Assembly (NCBI GenBank): GCA_003024785.1
Contig: PUQB01000222.1
Span: 62,001 to 126,000, forward strand
From: Selaginella tamariscina
Taxonomy: Eukaryota > Streptophyta > Lycopodiopsida > Selaginellales > Selaginellaceae
Length of the DNA: 64,000 nt
Direction: 5' to 3'
Below the pieces are notes generated by a model. It was given only the letters and a program-made list of their open reading frames with translations. It did no database searches and was not told where the DNA came from. Below, piece by piece: positions 13,459-26,300 of this stretch (the first letter of the stretch is position 1; the number at the start of each line of letters is the position of its first letter). The position numbers and the translations under genes are program-made.

Positions 13459-13770
13459 AGTACATATACCACACCACCTCACACCATACATATATACTCG
13501 TGTGTATAAATATATATTATGTGCTTATGAATTAATAACGCTCTTGGTATTGTCCAGGTTTGAGTAAATCCCTATGTCTGCCTGTGTGTGTGTGTGTGTT
13601 AAGTAAAGACACGGTCATATACAGAAACTCTTATCTGAAGACATTTCTTGTGGTGCTGAGCACGTTGCAGCATTAACTAATAACAATCATACACACGTAC
13701 ATGTATATGTACACACACATGCATTTTCTATAAACAGCATAATGTATATGGTTGATTTTTATTTTGACAG

Positions 13771-13984
13771 ACAGTTGTATGCGTGGGGGAAGGGAGCGAA
13801 TGGGAGGCTGGGACACGGTGACCTGGAAGATAAAAGTATTCCCACGCTTGTAGAAGCTTTGAAAGACAGGCAAGTGAAGAAGGATATTTCTTCTTGTACG
13901 GGATGTAAGCAGCTTCAAAAGGAAGGACTTACATACTGTCATTCGTGTATCCCGAGAAGAAAGCTCTCTATACAGCGTGTGTAG
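13771..13984 (+). pseudogene. RCC1-repeat plus FYVE-like fragment (PRAF-type gene remnant)
   Basis: After a good acceptor (TTTTGACAG) the frame reads LYAWGKGANGRLGHGD, a textbook RCC1 blade, then PTLVEALKDRQVK as in plant PH-RCC1-FYVE (PRAF) proteins. Within about 20 residues it passes into SSCTGCKQLQ...GLTYCHSC, which resembles part of the FYVE zinc finger of the same family. In intact PRAF proteins several RCC1 repeats come between, and the FYVE finger has eight zinc ligands; only two CxxC pairs are seen here. I read this as a shrunken remnant of a PRAF gene. An expressed short form cannot be excluded. Confidence 0.5.
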
Positions 13985-14944
13985 TGGCATCTGTAGATGG
14001 TCTCTATATGTTATTACATTATACAACTTTCTTGTGCCAAAATTTGCTAAAATTCAATTCGAAGTAGCATTCACATATTCAAATCAGGGATATTTGACAA
14101 ATAATAGGGTACAACATTCGTTTTATAATGAACACAAGCACACCATACACACAAACATGTCTAATGCGTATACACATACCCCGAGTATCAGTCTGAATTT
14201 AGCACACACAGTTGATCCATCGGTTGTGTGTGACTCCTGTTTTTTGAAGCTGACTACAAAGAGCAGTATATCCTTGCTTAAAGTGGTATCTAGCACATAA
14301 AATCAATAACAACGACTAGACGAACAAAAGGCCGGATTCAACCTCATCCCAGCCGGTCTAATACAATGGGGTGTGTCGCGTGTGCGTGTGAGTCCTTGCA
14401 TTTATTTTGTATATGTGTATGCATGTATGTACGTATGTGTGTGTGTTTACTAGATAGACACGTATGTAGTGTGTGTGTGTGTAGACATAAAGAAAATGAG
14501 TTTATCTATGACACACAAATGCACAAGCGTGCGATCGCACACACACACACAACCACAACATTTAATAAAGTTTACCTTCTGTACACCAAGATCCTTCGCA
14601 TAGTAAGTTCTATATATATTATTTACACGTATACAAATAAGAGCTGTGTAGATGTCCAATAAGAAATGCTCACGTTGGTGATCTGTATGACACGGTGTGA
14701 ATAATATATATTTAATTACCACCAGATAACGTACATAAATGCAAAACTGTCGGCTAGAATTATTTATTTCCAAGTCAGTTAAATACGCCGGCCTTAGGTG
14801 CGTGTCATCCACTTCGGTCTGTATACACTGTGCTCTCCAAACTCACGGTGACCACTGCAAATGTAGTATACTTAATACCTCTACACACACACATACTTAT
14901 AACGTACATTACGTAAACTAAACACGCGCGCGCGCGGATAGTAC
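13985..14944. other. Intergenic DNA rich in CA/TG microsatellites
   Basis: Contains several (CA)n and (TG)n runs (14150-14220, 14355-14490, 14536-14553, 14881-14900) and a (CG)n run at 14929-14936. The frames over it are repeat translations. The last exon of the minus-strand exonuclease gene may lie here but I could not place it. Confidence 0.5.
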
Positions 14945-16527
14945 CTGTGTGTGACGTCCCATCCAGAAGGGAGAAAGGCGGGTCGAACAGCATCAAACAC
15001 AAGCCTCCATCGCTGAATAAATTCGCGTATACCCTGCTCACCATGCTCCCTCCACAGCATTTCCACCACTTTCTTCCCATGCAAACCATGTCCCAAGAGT
15101 GATATCTTCGAGCCCTTTGACGTCTTTGTTACTTCAGTGCTCACCCTTTGTGTATTCTTTCAGCTTCTATGCTCCTATTTGTGTGTGTTGTTTGCTGTTT
15201 CTTCCTCTTTGCCTTCTCAATCTTGCGACTTAGTTTTTTCTGTGTCCTCGGATCGACTCCCATTAAAGCTGCTGTTTTCATGTCTTCCTCAGTAACTTGT
15301 CTTCCTCCAAAGTAGGTGCTTATAACCTGTAATTATCAGCATAAGCACCACACAAAATCTCTCTCTCTCACATACACACACACGCACACCATCTCGAGTT
15401 CCTCGCGTCTGCTTTCGGGCAGCTCGTGTCCATGGCACAGCAAAGCCATGGCTGCGTTCCTGAGTTGCAACGGTGGGACTCCAAACTCACCCTCCAAGAC
15501 TGCTGATTCTCCTTCTTCTTCGGTCTCCACAATCTTTCTTGCAAACAGCGGTATACCATACTCCGCTGATATTACATGCTTGTACTTCTCTGCAGCACGG
15601 TGAGCTTTCTCGTGGCAGTCCACGCATAGCAACACAATGTCGTGGGACCTGTATACAATGTCTCTATACATACACACAGATACACATACGTATACATATG
15701 GGATTACACACCTGTGACTCTTCAAGTACTCGGGGAAATGCTGCCTGTAACAGGAAGGAATGATTCTGTAACGGAGGTAGTGAGTGCTCTCTCCACAGCC
15801 TACGCACTGATTCGACTTGCTCTGTATGTAAAACTCATTGTTCTCGTCTTCTGGGCGTCCCTTGGGCTCGAAACGGAGACGTATTGCCGCCGGATCCTCG
15901 TTCAGTCCTCAGCTAGGCCTCGTTGTAAATACCTGTTTGGAAAGTAAATTCTTCCAGTTATATAATAAAACAATGTGCGCCCGTGCATGTTGTTTAGTAT
16001 AGGTCACGAGTGCCAGCCACCGTTATACATGTATAATGTATGCGTGGATACATAGTGTGCATGCATATGTACGTACATAATTTTTTTCTGGTCACACACA
16101 CACACGCACACACAAAACCCGTACCAGTCGAGCTTCTTACGATCGCAGTAGCATAGTAGTCTACCATCTCCAGCGTATATACGGCAGTTCTCGTACACGA
16201 GTCCCTTGCAAGAGAACTTCTTCACAAACTGCATTCGCTTGAGTTCTGCATTCTTCCGAGGCCTGACCACTCCTATTCCAAAAAGAAAACTATAAGGGTG
16301 TAGGCGTACAAATATTAAAATTATGCTAAGTTATATATGTACAAACATACCCAGGCTCCGTATTTTCTTGTTATTATGAACCTCAGGCTCGTGTTGTGTG
16401 GTATATCAGCCGTATTAGATTCTGTTAAGGCAAGGATCAAAGAGTTCATGTGCGTCGTGATCAAAGGTGAAGGTGATGGAAGTGACTCTGCTGCAACAAA
16501 CACCATCATTACTATGTGTGTGTGTGC

Positions 16528-16570
<43 letters not shown>

Positions 16571-18014
16571 ATAAAGAGAGACAGAGAGACAGAGAGAGAC
16601 ACACACACCATTTGATGAAGCATCATCAGTAGCTTTAATTATAGAATGTACTTCTTTTGCAGTTGCTGGGCAAGCTTTGGCGATGGCTACCAGAGCTGCG
16701 TCGGATAATACGTAACGTAAACTGTCATCCTCGTTTCTTGCCTAGAAACAGAATTATTGAATATGGATTTCCTCGTCACACACACACACACAAATCAAAA
16801 TAAAAACATAAAAAAGAAGAAAGGCTTACAATAGTATCTCGCCACTCGCACAGAAGCCTTACTCGCCAACGAAATGAAGCCTCCTGTACAGCATAGATGA
16901 GATTGAATCAAATTTCATGTCTGTCCGTACACATGAATGAGTACGTACATGCATACCTGTGACTGATCTTGAAGGGGATGATGGTACTTGGAAATAAGAG
17001 AAGCAGCAGCAGAAGCAGGGACGAGCCAATGCCCTCCTTCTCGTAGAGTTGTAGGCATATCAGTTGCGACCGTCGCATACAGAGTTCTAGAAGAGGAGGG
17101 TTGTGAAATTTGCGTCTCCCTGAAGCAGCTCTGCATATAGCTGCCTGGCAATGTAAAGCAAGAAATGTGCATCAGTCCGTGCGTAAAGCAACATGTCTTC
17201 GGGCAATGGTCGCTGTCGCCAATCTGCTTTCTAAAGACAGGGTAAATATACAGAGATATACATGCATGGTGTATTTGTATCTTTATCTGTGTACTTGAAA
17301 CGTTTTGTTTGCCGATATGCTGCAATATGTCTGGAGGAGATAAGCCAGTGACCTCTGAGGCTTTCCGAGAACGTCACATGCCTATAGAAAGATGATTAAG
17401 ATAGCTTTATAATTACCAAGTATAAATATTATCGAAAAACTTACGCGAGCTGTGTCAAAAAGGTTCACCACGTATATGTGGAAATCTCGTTGTAGCCAAA
17501 GAATATCACTATCAGCACCATGGAACACCTAAAAGCGAAGACTCAGCTTCATGCAATGTGTATAAGTAAATACATATGAACACAAACACACGCACGAGAG
17601 AGAGAGAGAGAGAGAGTTTTTACCTTACAGATCCAAGGGTTGGCAAAACAGGCCTCAAAATGTCCATATAGTCGTGAAGGGCAATGGTATCAACCAGGTA
17701 ATCATGCTCATAGGTAGAAATCTGAATTAGGGCTGTGAAACCAAGAAAAAGACCTCGTATTGTGCTGCTCAGTGTCAACTGCAAACTCCGTTTGCTTGGA
17801 CAGAACCTGTTCCAAACTCTGTAGCTGTTTTACTGTATCAATCCATATAGGAGGTTCATTCATTTCAAGTGATGGTCTCTGTCTGAGAATTGAAATGCCG
17901 GGTTCTCTGAAAGTGTCCTGATCTCCTCTCCAAATGGATGTATCTCCTCAAATGCTGAAAAACATTCCAAATGTGTCGTGTATGTGAGAGAGCATGTACG
18001 TAACTCAACAACAG

Positions 18015-18057
<43 letters not shown>

Positions 18058-18315
18058 TATATATATTTATATATATATCAATTTAACTATTGTATATTGT
18101 ATGAAAATAGGAAACGCATTGTTTCTGAAGAGAGCATTGACCTTCCAGCTATTTTGTTCATTTGACTGCATTATACATAATGTATACACAGAAATTTCAT
18201 ATACCTTTGTTAGGATGAAGAAGAAGATGGGCAAAGGGTGCCTGAGAATTGTCCGCCAGGATTTCTTGAATTTCCGCTGCGGCTTTTCGTCCATGCAATT
18301 CTGCAGCGATCTCAT
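14945..18315 (-). CDS. RRP6L3: RRP6-like 3'-5' exonuclease (RRP6L3 type)
   Basis: DEDD-family 3'-5' exoribonuclease with an HRDC-like region and a C-terminal CxxC/HxxH module, as in plant RRP6-LIKE 3 and animal EXD2. Exons on the minus strand, approximately: 18315-18205, 17954-17624, 17528-17455, 17381-17295, 17223-16957, 16883-16830, 16741-16609, 16272-16125, 15932-15712, 15648-15390, 15326-14945. Visible signatures: EFAVDTEQH (exonuclease motif I), [16 protein letters not shown] (motif II), [19 protein letters not shown] (motif III), [17 protein letters not shown] (HRDC), [11 protein letters not shown], then CVGCGE...[20 protein letters not shown] and [11 protein letters not shown]. Nearly all junctions are GT-AG. 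The frame slips by one base at several points, some in homopolymers, so the copy is either wrongly sequenced or a recent pseudogene. The family is thought to act in RNA turnover. The start is uncertain: an upstream hydrophobic stretch suggests a further 5' exon. The final exon is not found. Confidence 0.85.
16535..16571. repeat. (TA)n and (GA)n microsatellites in an intron
   Basis: A (TA)n run followed by GAGAGACAGAGAG and CACACACA, all within one intron of the exonuclease gene. On the minus strand the intron begins with a GTGTGTGTGT donor directly at the exon end (16609). Confidence 0.9.
18019..18081. repeat. (TA)n microsatellite in an intron
   Basis: About 60 bp of nearly pure TA dinucleotides in the first intron of the exonuclease gene. 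Confidence 0.9.
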
Positions 18316-18699
18316 CTTCCTCACTGCCACTATTGCGGCCACAACTCCGAATGTGCACACACACGCACGCTACATCCTTCCTCATCTTGCCCTAACATAA
18401 ACCCTAGACCCTAGTTCTTATTCATCTTTGATATATTTAGGAAAAATCATAAACAATAAGTTATTATACAATTTAAAATATAAAGTTTAAACTTGTTTTA
18501 ATCAATACATAATCAGTATACGCTTAAATGGTACAAACAAGAGTTAAGGGGCATCTGACCGTCAAAAGCCGGAGTATATTCCGCTTCTCTCCCCGCCTTT
18601 TTCAAAATAACATAATAATTTATATTAGTGTTTATGCGTGTAAATATATATTAACATACGTCTACAGATTGTGCAAACTCAAGGAGACTTACCGGAGAA

Positions 18700-19545
18700 T
18701 TAGAAGAGCATATTATCGTCAGCTAGGTCAAGCAGCCGGAGAATATTCCGTTTCTCTTCCCGTCTTTTCCAGATTAACTTGGTATGGTTTCTCCGTCTGT
18801 ACTTAATACGCCTGTTTAGAAACTTGGTGTAACTCCGCCCTTCTTTGCACACTATGAAGTCGCCCAGATCCTCGAATGATTCCTCGTACTTGTCCCTTGC
18901 TAGCATGGCAGTATGTATGAATTTTCTTCCTTATCAACGCTCGAGGAGAAGCCACGCGTCACCTTGGCACTGGCTGCCTCGCTTGAGCTGATGCTGCGTG
19001 TTCTTCCTCTCGTTTGTACTGAGAACAAAACAACAATAATATGCTATTACTATATGTATTTAAAGACTTAGATGCAATGTTTACGGAGTGTAGGTGTATA
19101 TATAAGTTCGTGTGTCAAAGATTATATATGTACTGCACACACACGCAAACAAGCAAACAAACACACCATAATGTACGTGTGTGTGTGTGTGTGGAGAGAG
19201 AGGAAAGAGAATCGTTACAACAAAAAGTTTTGTCTGTACGAGAGCATCGTTATATATTTTTGTGTATATATAACTAACAAGATGTAATATCATATAATAA
19301 ATAGAATAAGCTTACCATTCCACAGTCTCTTCCGGTTTAGACTGCTTAATCTGCTTCATTTTAAGCTTAAACCTCCTGGCTATAGCCAAGGGATGCCCTT
19401 GGTTTCAAAGGGATTCAAATCCGATCCCTCTTCCATGTGAATTTCTTCACCTCTTCATAGCTAATATTCTCCGAATCTTCACTCGGTCTATTCCTTTGAA
19501 TTGGGCACTCTCGAAATGACGACACTAGGTGGGAATTGGATTTCT
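18700..19545 (-). CDS. Exons of an unidentified gene (possibly the 3' end of its upstream neighbour)
   Basis: Minus-strand coding-like segments at about 19545-19312 (lysine-rich, with FKLKMKQIKQSKPEETVEW before a GGTAAGC donor), about 19022-18960 (YKREEEHAASAQARQPVP) and 18906-18700 (starting LARDKYEESFEDLGDFIVC and ending very basic). They follow the last exon of the minus-strand gene at 19.7-23.3 kb in the same direction with ordinary intron spacing, so they probably form its C-terminal part. The charged, basic composition suggests a nucleic-acid-associated or nuclear protein, but I recognise no domain. One frame change is needed within 19450-19370. Confidence 0.4.
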
Positions 19546-19700
19546 GTATAAACACGGTTGATCAACATCAGATTAATAATGATACAAAGTAAGTATGTAT
19601 ATAATGATTTCAAACAAACTCGCAGATGTATAAGTATTGTAAGTATAGTACCAGTACTAGTATAATCTGCATATAGTTAATATTTAGCTGTAATTTACCT

Positions 19701-22700
19701 TGCGAAAAGACATGTCCCAGGCAGTTCGTTGTAGCAACTTAGTCATTTGTTGCAGAAAGAAGTTAGCTGGGTCAGATGCCGAATCCATTCCCGAATCTTT
19801 CCTCGCATACGTAGAGAGTCCAGTAGTACAGACCTATATCACACAGTTAGCAGTTGTTCTACTATGAAGAATTTTGTAGTATTAGTACATGTCTAAAATT
19901 CTAAGATGTATTACCTCTCATCACCCTCTAGTAGTCTACAGAGCAGCAGAAGTCCCATAAGCGAGTCTAAAACTCTAAATGTATTCTATAGTAAGAAACT
20001 CGTCTAATCCCCTTTGAGATTCGTACCAAAGAATATGCGAGAATATACCAATGTCCATCCTATAACGCCGACTGCAATAAACCAATAAAGCAATGCATCA
20101 TGGCATACATAACCTACTATATTACGATATATAGCCCACGTGATTCATATATGCGAATGTATATATCGACCATTAAACTATTATGTATATCATGTGACAT
20201 GTGATATACGTTGTGACAGGTGATATACATAATTATCTTTTATACATTACTAAATAAATAAGATATATAGTACAATACAGAAATGATATGATTATATGTG
20301 TGGTGTGTGTGTGGGTGTGTGTGAGATGTACATATTCACATATTATTATACGTAGAATATGTATGCAGTACAGTCAAATAACAGATAATATTTCTTACGT
20401 GCATTTCCCGATGTCAAGGCTTGAATCATCTCTTGGTGGATACAGCCAATAGTTTGCATGAATCTCATTGATGGCATGTTGAAACTAATGGCCGCAGCAA
20501 CTGAGTCTAAACTCTTTATAGCAAGTCCACCTAAATCACTGTGATCAACAAATTAGTATATTGAAGATATATAAAATGCATATATGTTTGTCTATGAGAG
20601 AGAGAGAGAGTTTTCACTGTACGTCTGTAAAACGCATATATATATGAATAGTATTACTGGATACCACTAACCTCGTGCAGAGAATTGAATCGTTACTAGA
20701 CCGGCATTTGATAAGAGATACTTCCCTGGCAATTCGAAACAGTGCATAAGCATTGTCCGTAGAAGAGCTGCTACTAAACACTTGCGATCGTCGTTCCCTC
20801 CTGTATACTCTAAAAAAAAACATGTCTACTTGTATATCAATGTATAAGCTGCCAGGAATCGTACTGGTAGTTGATTTATACTGAGTATAATCTACTTAAT
20901 GGTAGTCAAACTCGAATACAGATTCATACAGTTATACATTAATATAATATTACTAGTGAGACCATGCTTTATCAAGTAAATGCACCAGGTTCCAAGGGTA
21001 CATTGATAATTATTGATGCAACAACACATATGCACACAGACACACGGCACAAGCCACACACATAACCACATACTTAAACAAGAATGTAATAACTAGCATA
21101 TTGTACCTTCGCTATCCCTTAAGGTTAGCGGAAGGGAGGTTGAATAGTATCTGAAAAAGTCCATTGATGTTTCCACAACGGAGGACGCTAATCCAATGGC
21201 TATTCCATGCGGGAAGTTTCGTCTTGCGGATTATATGCTCTATCCGAAGTCTCTCCAGAATGCTGCCCTGATAGTAGTAATACATGATTAGTACACATAC
21301 GAGTGAATATAAAAGATTATTCCGCTTCATGATTAAGCCTTTTATACATGTATACAGCATAGAACACTGTATACTGATAATCATTACATAATATGCTATA
21401 CCTTGGAGAACTACAAGAGTACATTCACTACTTGGCAATAACGCTTTAGCTACAAGCGGATTATATGCGCCAAAAAGCCACTAGGAATTGTAAATCTAGA
21501 CCAGTTGACTATCAAGTAAAGAACTCCAGCGGGAAGGCTAAGTTTGCAACCTGTTTAAACGAAAACGCATCTTAGAACATCATACTGATGTAAACTATTT
21601 ATCTTAGTATTATTTATATTATCTCTTTGAACTTAAACCGGATATCAAAAGAAATTTACTTGGAGTTCTGATACGGGTTTCCGGTACTTAAGAAAATTGT
21701 CGTAGAGCATGTGAGCAAACGCTGCTTCAATTGATGCTTGAGAATGTATATCAGTTTCAGAATATCCTCCACCTTCAGTAAGGAATAGACATGCAAGATC
21801 CTGTTGAAGTAATATTTCTTCTAAGAAAACCTGCATTTAAGGAAAATAATAGACTTGTTAATATCATGATTGTGTGATATTAATTGGTCATAACTGACGA
21901 CAAGGTATACATTAATAAAAAGAAAATTAACCAAGATCGTGCTATGTAATTCTATAATGTAGTATAAAGTATTATGACATATAATATATAAACTTATTAA
22001 CAAGATATATACTCATACTTTGATATTATTAATGAAATTAAATTCTTGACTTCTATATGTGTGTAGTAATTTTATATAGTCTTGAGATATTTTAAGTTAC
22101 TTCAAGCAATGAGCTCCTAAGAACAGCATGTTGACGTTCTAGGAACTTTGCAGGAGCACACAGCTGATGGAGCATCCCGTTAATTTCTAAGGAAGCTGAG
22201 TGGCCTGTAATAATGATTACAAACACATGAGCATGTATATATAATATGTATCTGTATATAGATAGACATATACAGTGCATGTTCGCATATACATGGTCAT
22301 ATTTGAGTACCTACGCTGGTGTTGAACATGTCAATGATACGAAGGATCCTAACGCAGCAGCAAAGTGTCTGAGCATGAGCTTCAGTATTAAATACGTCAG
22401 ATGGAATACCCTGATTGCAGGATGGAATATCCAAATAGCTGCTAATATTGGCGAGCTCCTGAAACAACGCCTTGTATAGAAGTATAACATCTTCGTGCGT
22501 GATCGAAACCCACGTTTCTGGTTAAAAGACCCAGTAAGCACTTAAGCGAATCCAATACGCAGGCATATGTGTCAGTGTGTATATGATGTGTATACACCTG
22601 ACATAAAGATTAATATCCCATATCTATAACACACACACACACACACACCTTCTACACGAACAGAAACTGCATAGTCGTGAGAGGTGCTAGGTGCGGTATC

Positions 22701-23293
22701 TCCGGAAGCAAGGCAGAGCAAGAGGGCAGCCAAAGATTTGAGAGTGTCAATCTTACGTTCCTGCGGCAACAAGCAAACTGGCACATTTACATATCAGTCA
22801 GAAAGCAAGCTGAACAATATGCGCAATAAACAAGCAGACTATACTTGCTAAATGAGCAAACATAGAATATGTTAATAAGTTTTAATATTGATCAAAAATC
22901 GTGTTAATATTAATAACTAGTAATTGACCACTTTGTATTCAGATATTTATGCTTAAATGATATTTACAATATATCTATCTATCTATCTATGAATATATAT
23001 AAAATTTCTGTTAATCTGAAAATGATAAATGGAAATAAGGGAAAAACATGTGTGTTATTCACATTATATACTAATCAAATGTCAAAATTAACGGAAAATG
23101 ACGCACATTGCAAGCGGAACGTTGACACAAATATTATGTTTTCCCAGCAAGAATCTCATACCTGGTCGTCAGACGAGAGGCCGATTAAGTAGCTCCTGAG
23201 CTGGCTCCAATGCTCGCATTGATGGCCGCATCCGCAGCGTCTTTTCTTGGCGCTTTGCACCGCAGCAGAGAGTCTCCATCCCTGGCACGCCAT
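19701..23293 (-). CDS. Multi-exon gene, unidentified helical protein
   Basis: I do not recognise this protein. The likely start is the ATG at 23293-23291 (MACQGWRLSAAVQSAKKRR, first exon ending about 23162 at CAG/GTATGAG). Further exons on the minus strand: about 22762-22653 (ERKIDTLKSLAALLLCLASG), about 22520-22313 (ETWVSITHEDVILLYKALF), about 22200-22098, 21834-21663, about 21552-21415, about 21268-21120, about 20810-20670, 20541-20404 (KSLDSVAAAISFNMPSMRFM), about 20060-19920 and about 19835-19701. The segments are leucine-rich and look alpha-helical, as in HEAT-like scaffold proteins. A one-base slip falls in a T run near 21455. It shares a short promoter region with TML on the other strand. 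VIRILIZER was considered for the whole locus but is not supported by size or N-terminus. Confidence 0.6.
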
Positions 23294-23395
23294 AGCCAAG
23301 CTTCACCAAGAACCCTAAATTCAACGGGCATATTCCATTTTAAAGGTATATGCTTTTTAAGGAACCAGATTCTTTTTCTAGGGTTTTTATTGGGT
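23294..23395. promoter_or_regulatory. Candidate bidirectional promoter / 5' UTRs between divergent genes
   Basis: Only 102 bp separate the ATG of the minus-strand gene (23293) from the ATG of TML (23396), so the transcripts must start close together or overlap. No TATA box is convincing. AAACCCTA-type words (telo-box-like, common in plant housekeeping promoters) occur on each side: AACCCTAAAT at 23311 and CTAGGGTTTT at 23379. Confidence 0.5.
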
Positions 23396-26300
23396 ATGGC
23401 GTGCTTGGCACTGGCGTTGCAGCCCGTGAAGGGGCCGGATGTGCTCCTACAGACGTAAGTAGATCTGATCGCGAGTAGATCCAGCTAATCTGTCTCCCTC
23501 TCTCTCTCTTTCCTGTGATCCATTGTTCAAAATGTAGGCGCGAATGGTTTCCCCCAGCTAGAGCTGCGTATGCATCTTCCAGTTTCAGAAACACACGGGC
23601 CGCATACGATGCTAAAAAGATATCTATTGACGCTGTTGGAACTGGGTAAATGTTCTTAACTCAATTAGATATATTTTCGCATTTATATGCATATCAAGTC
23701 ATACACACAACATCGAGAGAGACATACACACAGATATATAATATATGTGTACTTTATTGAAAATTTCCTTTTACAGACTTGGAGATGATGCTCTTTCAGC
23801 TGCAAGCGGACAAGTTGTGGTTGGGAGAGAAAATAAGTAAGTTGTTATAACGAAACTTGTTTCTATTTGTATACATGTTTGTATTTTTTCGTTTGTGTGT
23901 TTGTTTGTTTTGTATTTGTTTGTGTGTGTGTGCGCGGTCTTGTGTATTCACATATTCATACACAGACAATAACCCTTCATTTTCGCTCATGTTATAGATA
24001 CCGAATTGTATACCGCTTGGTTAACACTGTTTACGTCCTTGGAATGACGAGTGCTAATCAGGATGACTCCGCAAACAACATTTTTGAGTGTGCAAACATC
24101 GTTAATCAAACTGTTAGGTAAGTAATTCACTTATTAGTTACGTATAATTCTCCTATAACCTACCTACATGAATATATAGTAAGTTGGGAGGCTTACAAGT
24201 TGCACGCTAGTGTTTTGGTTGCAGCTTGCAAAGGGGTTGATGTTAGCACTGAAAAGGTCTCCAGAAAGTACACTGAGGTGATATGTCCTCGTCTACATTG
24301 CGTTTGAATGCATGTACTGATTTTTGAACGTTTTATGTACAGATATATATGACCCTAGATGCAGTTCTTCACGGTGTTAGTGCTGCACGGCTTTCTTTTA
24401 TCTTGTCATCGATTCATGGTGACAATGTTGGACAGATATTCTTCTCAGCTGCAGATGCTGAGAACCGTGCCAGAGGTGCAGACACTTGGAATCAAGTCAA
24501 GAATCATCCAGCTGAGCGCTTGGCAAACGTCGAGGTGCGTGCATGTGTATGTGTCCGTGCATATATGGACGCACACATTTATACATGCATACGTTCAAAT
24601 GAACACACACACGTGTGTGTGTGTTTAGTTGTGTATGTGGACATGTATTGTCTACAATCTGTTCTGTCCATACATGTGTGTGTGTGTTTGTTATTTCTTT
24701 ATATACACAAAGAGGCATCCACATGCCCATGCGTGCATATCAATGTTATCGTTTGTATGCGTTATAAACATGTAAACTCAGTATATACGCCGTATTAAAA
24801 TATTTATATTTATTACGGGTTACTCACTTTGAGATTACAGGTGTTGTCTAACACGACGTTTGAACTACCAGCGGAAACCCTCGCGTCAGGAGATGAGTTG
24901 AAGACAACTTTAGCACCACCAACACAAGGATCTACGACACGTAAGAAAGAAAATATACACACAGGTCCACATACGTGATCTTTATACACAGCCAAGAAAC
25001 TCAGAATGTTTACTTTATCAGTATATACTAGCTATTACATTATATGAATATATATCTGATAATTGTTACAAAAAGCTGAGAAGCCACAACAAGAAGAAAA
25101 ACCAGCCGAGAACGAGGATCCTTTTGCTGCCAGTGATGCCTTAAACAAACCCGAGTCTCTTGCGGGAGGATTTAAAAAGGCCAAAGATTCTAAGGATATC
25201 ACTGCTGGACTTGCAGAGCTTGAAGTTCCCACTGTAGCCCCTGGTACAGTAACACGCACACAATATATATATTTAACCACTAACTTTACATCTGCAGCCG
25301 AGTCAACTTTCGTTGGTGTCGAAGGCTTTGAGGGAGACTACGGAGGTAATAATTCATAAGTATGAACTTATTATATATAAATGCATATATGTGATTTACA
25401 GGGCTGGATTTCAACGATGACGATGGTGGTGGATTTGGAGATGCATTTGAAGGCTTGACAGATGCTTTTGGTGGAGGTTTAGATGCTTCAGAATATTCTG
25501 ATGCCAAGGAGCGTGCTGTAGCTTCAGGACTAGCTGGTCTGGAAGAGTTAGAAGGTGGCGGTGGAAAGAAGACTACCACTACTGAAACTGCTAAACCTGA
25601 GGCTAAGGGCGATTTAGCTAGCCAGCTTGTTGTTGCTGGTTCACATGGAGGTAATAATATATTACACACACATATATCAGGTAGGATTCTCTTTGTATGC
25701 TTACGAGTTACATGTAGTTATTCTTTGTGTTGCGCGCTTGTGTTGACACGTTGTTACAGGTGCAGAAAGGAAGGATGAAAAGGCAGCAGAGACTAGAACG
25801 CCACTGTTATGGTTAACGGAGGAGATTTTTGCGGAGTTTAGAGGTTTAGTGCTATCCCGAACTGGTTTACAAGGTGCTTTGCATCTTAAGACTGCAGATC
25901 CTACGGTCTCTGTTAAAGCCGATACAGAATTCTCGTTTTCTCTCGAAGGAGCTGCAGGCATCAAGGTATTGATGCGTACATATGTGTTTGTGTATTACAT
26001 ATGTGTGAAAGAAATATGGCGTGAATAATATCGGGATGTAAAGTGATTTAAATTAGTCTAACAGATATATAAATGATTGTACCATACATGTGCCATATTA
26101 CCGCGCGCGCACGCACTCACTCGTAACTGTAAATATTGTTTATATTTTAATTATGTGCACACTTCATTTATATAATATGCAGTCTTGTTATTGATCCTGG
26201 AACATGACCATATATTAACTTATACTGACTTAATATATATTATGTGTTCTAAACACTGTGAAAGCAGAATGGCGTTTTGAAATCTTCGATTACCAGCAGT

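Noticed and set aside
14366-14921. Cysteine- and threonine-rich small proteins on both strands
   Set aside because: They are translations of CA/TG microsatellites, without splice context or conservation signals.
18700-23293. VIRILIZER (m6A writer) as identity of the minus-strand gene
   Set aside because: A weak resemblance of one short basic segment only; the N-terminus and total size do not fit that very large protein.
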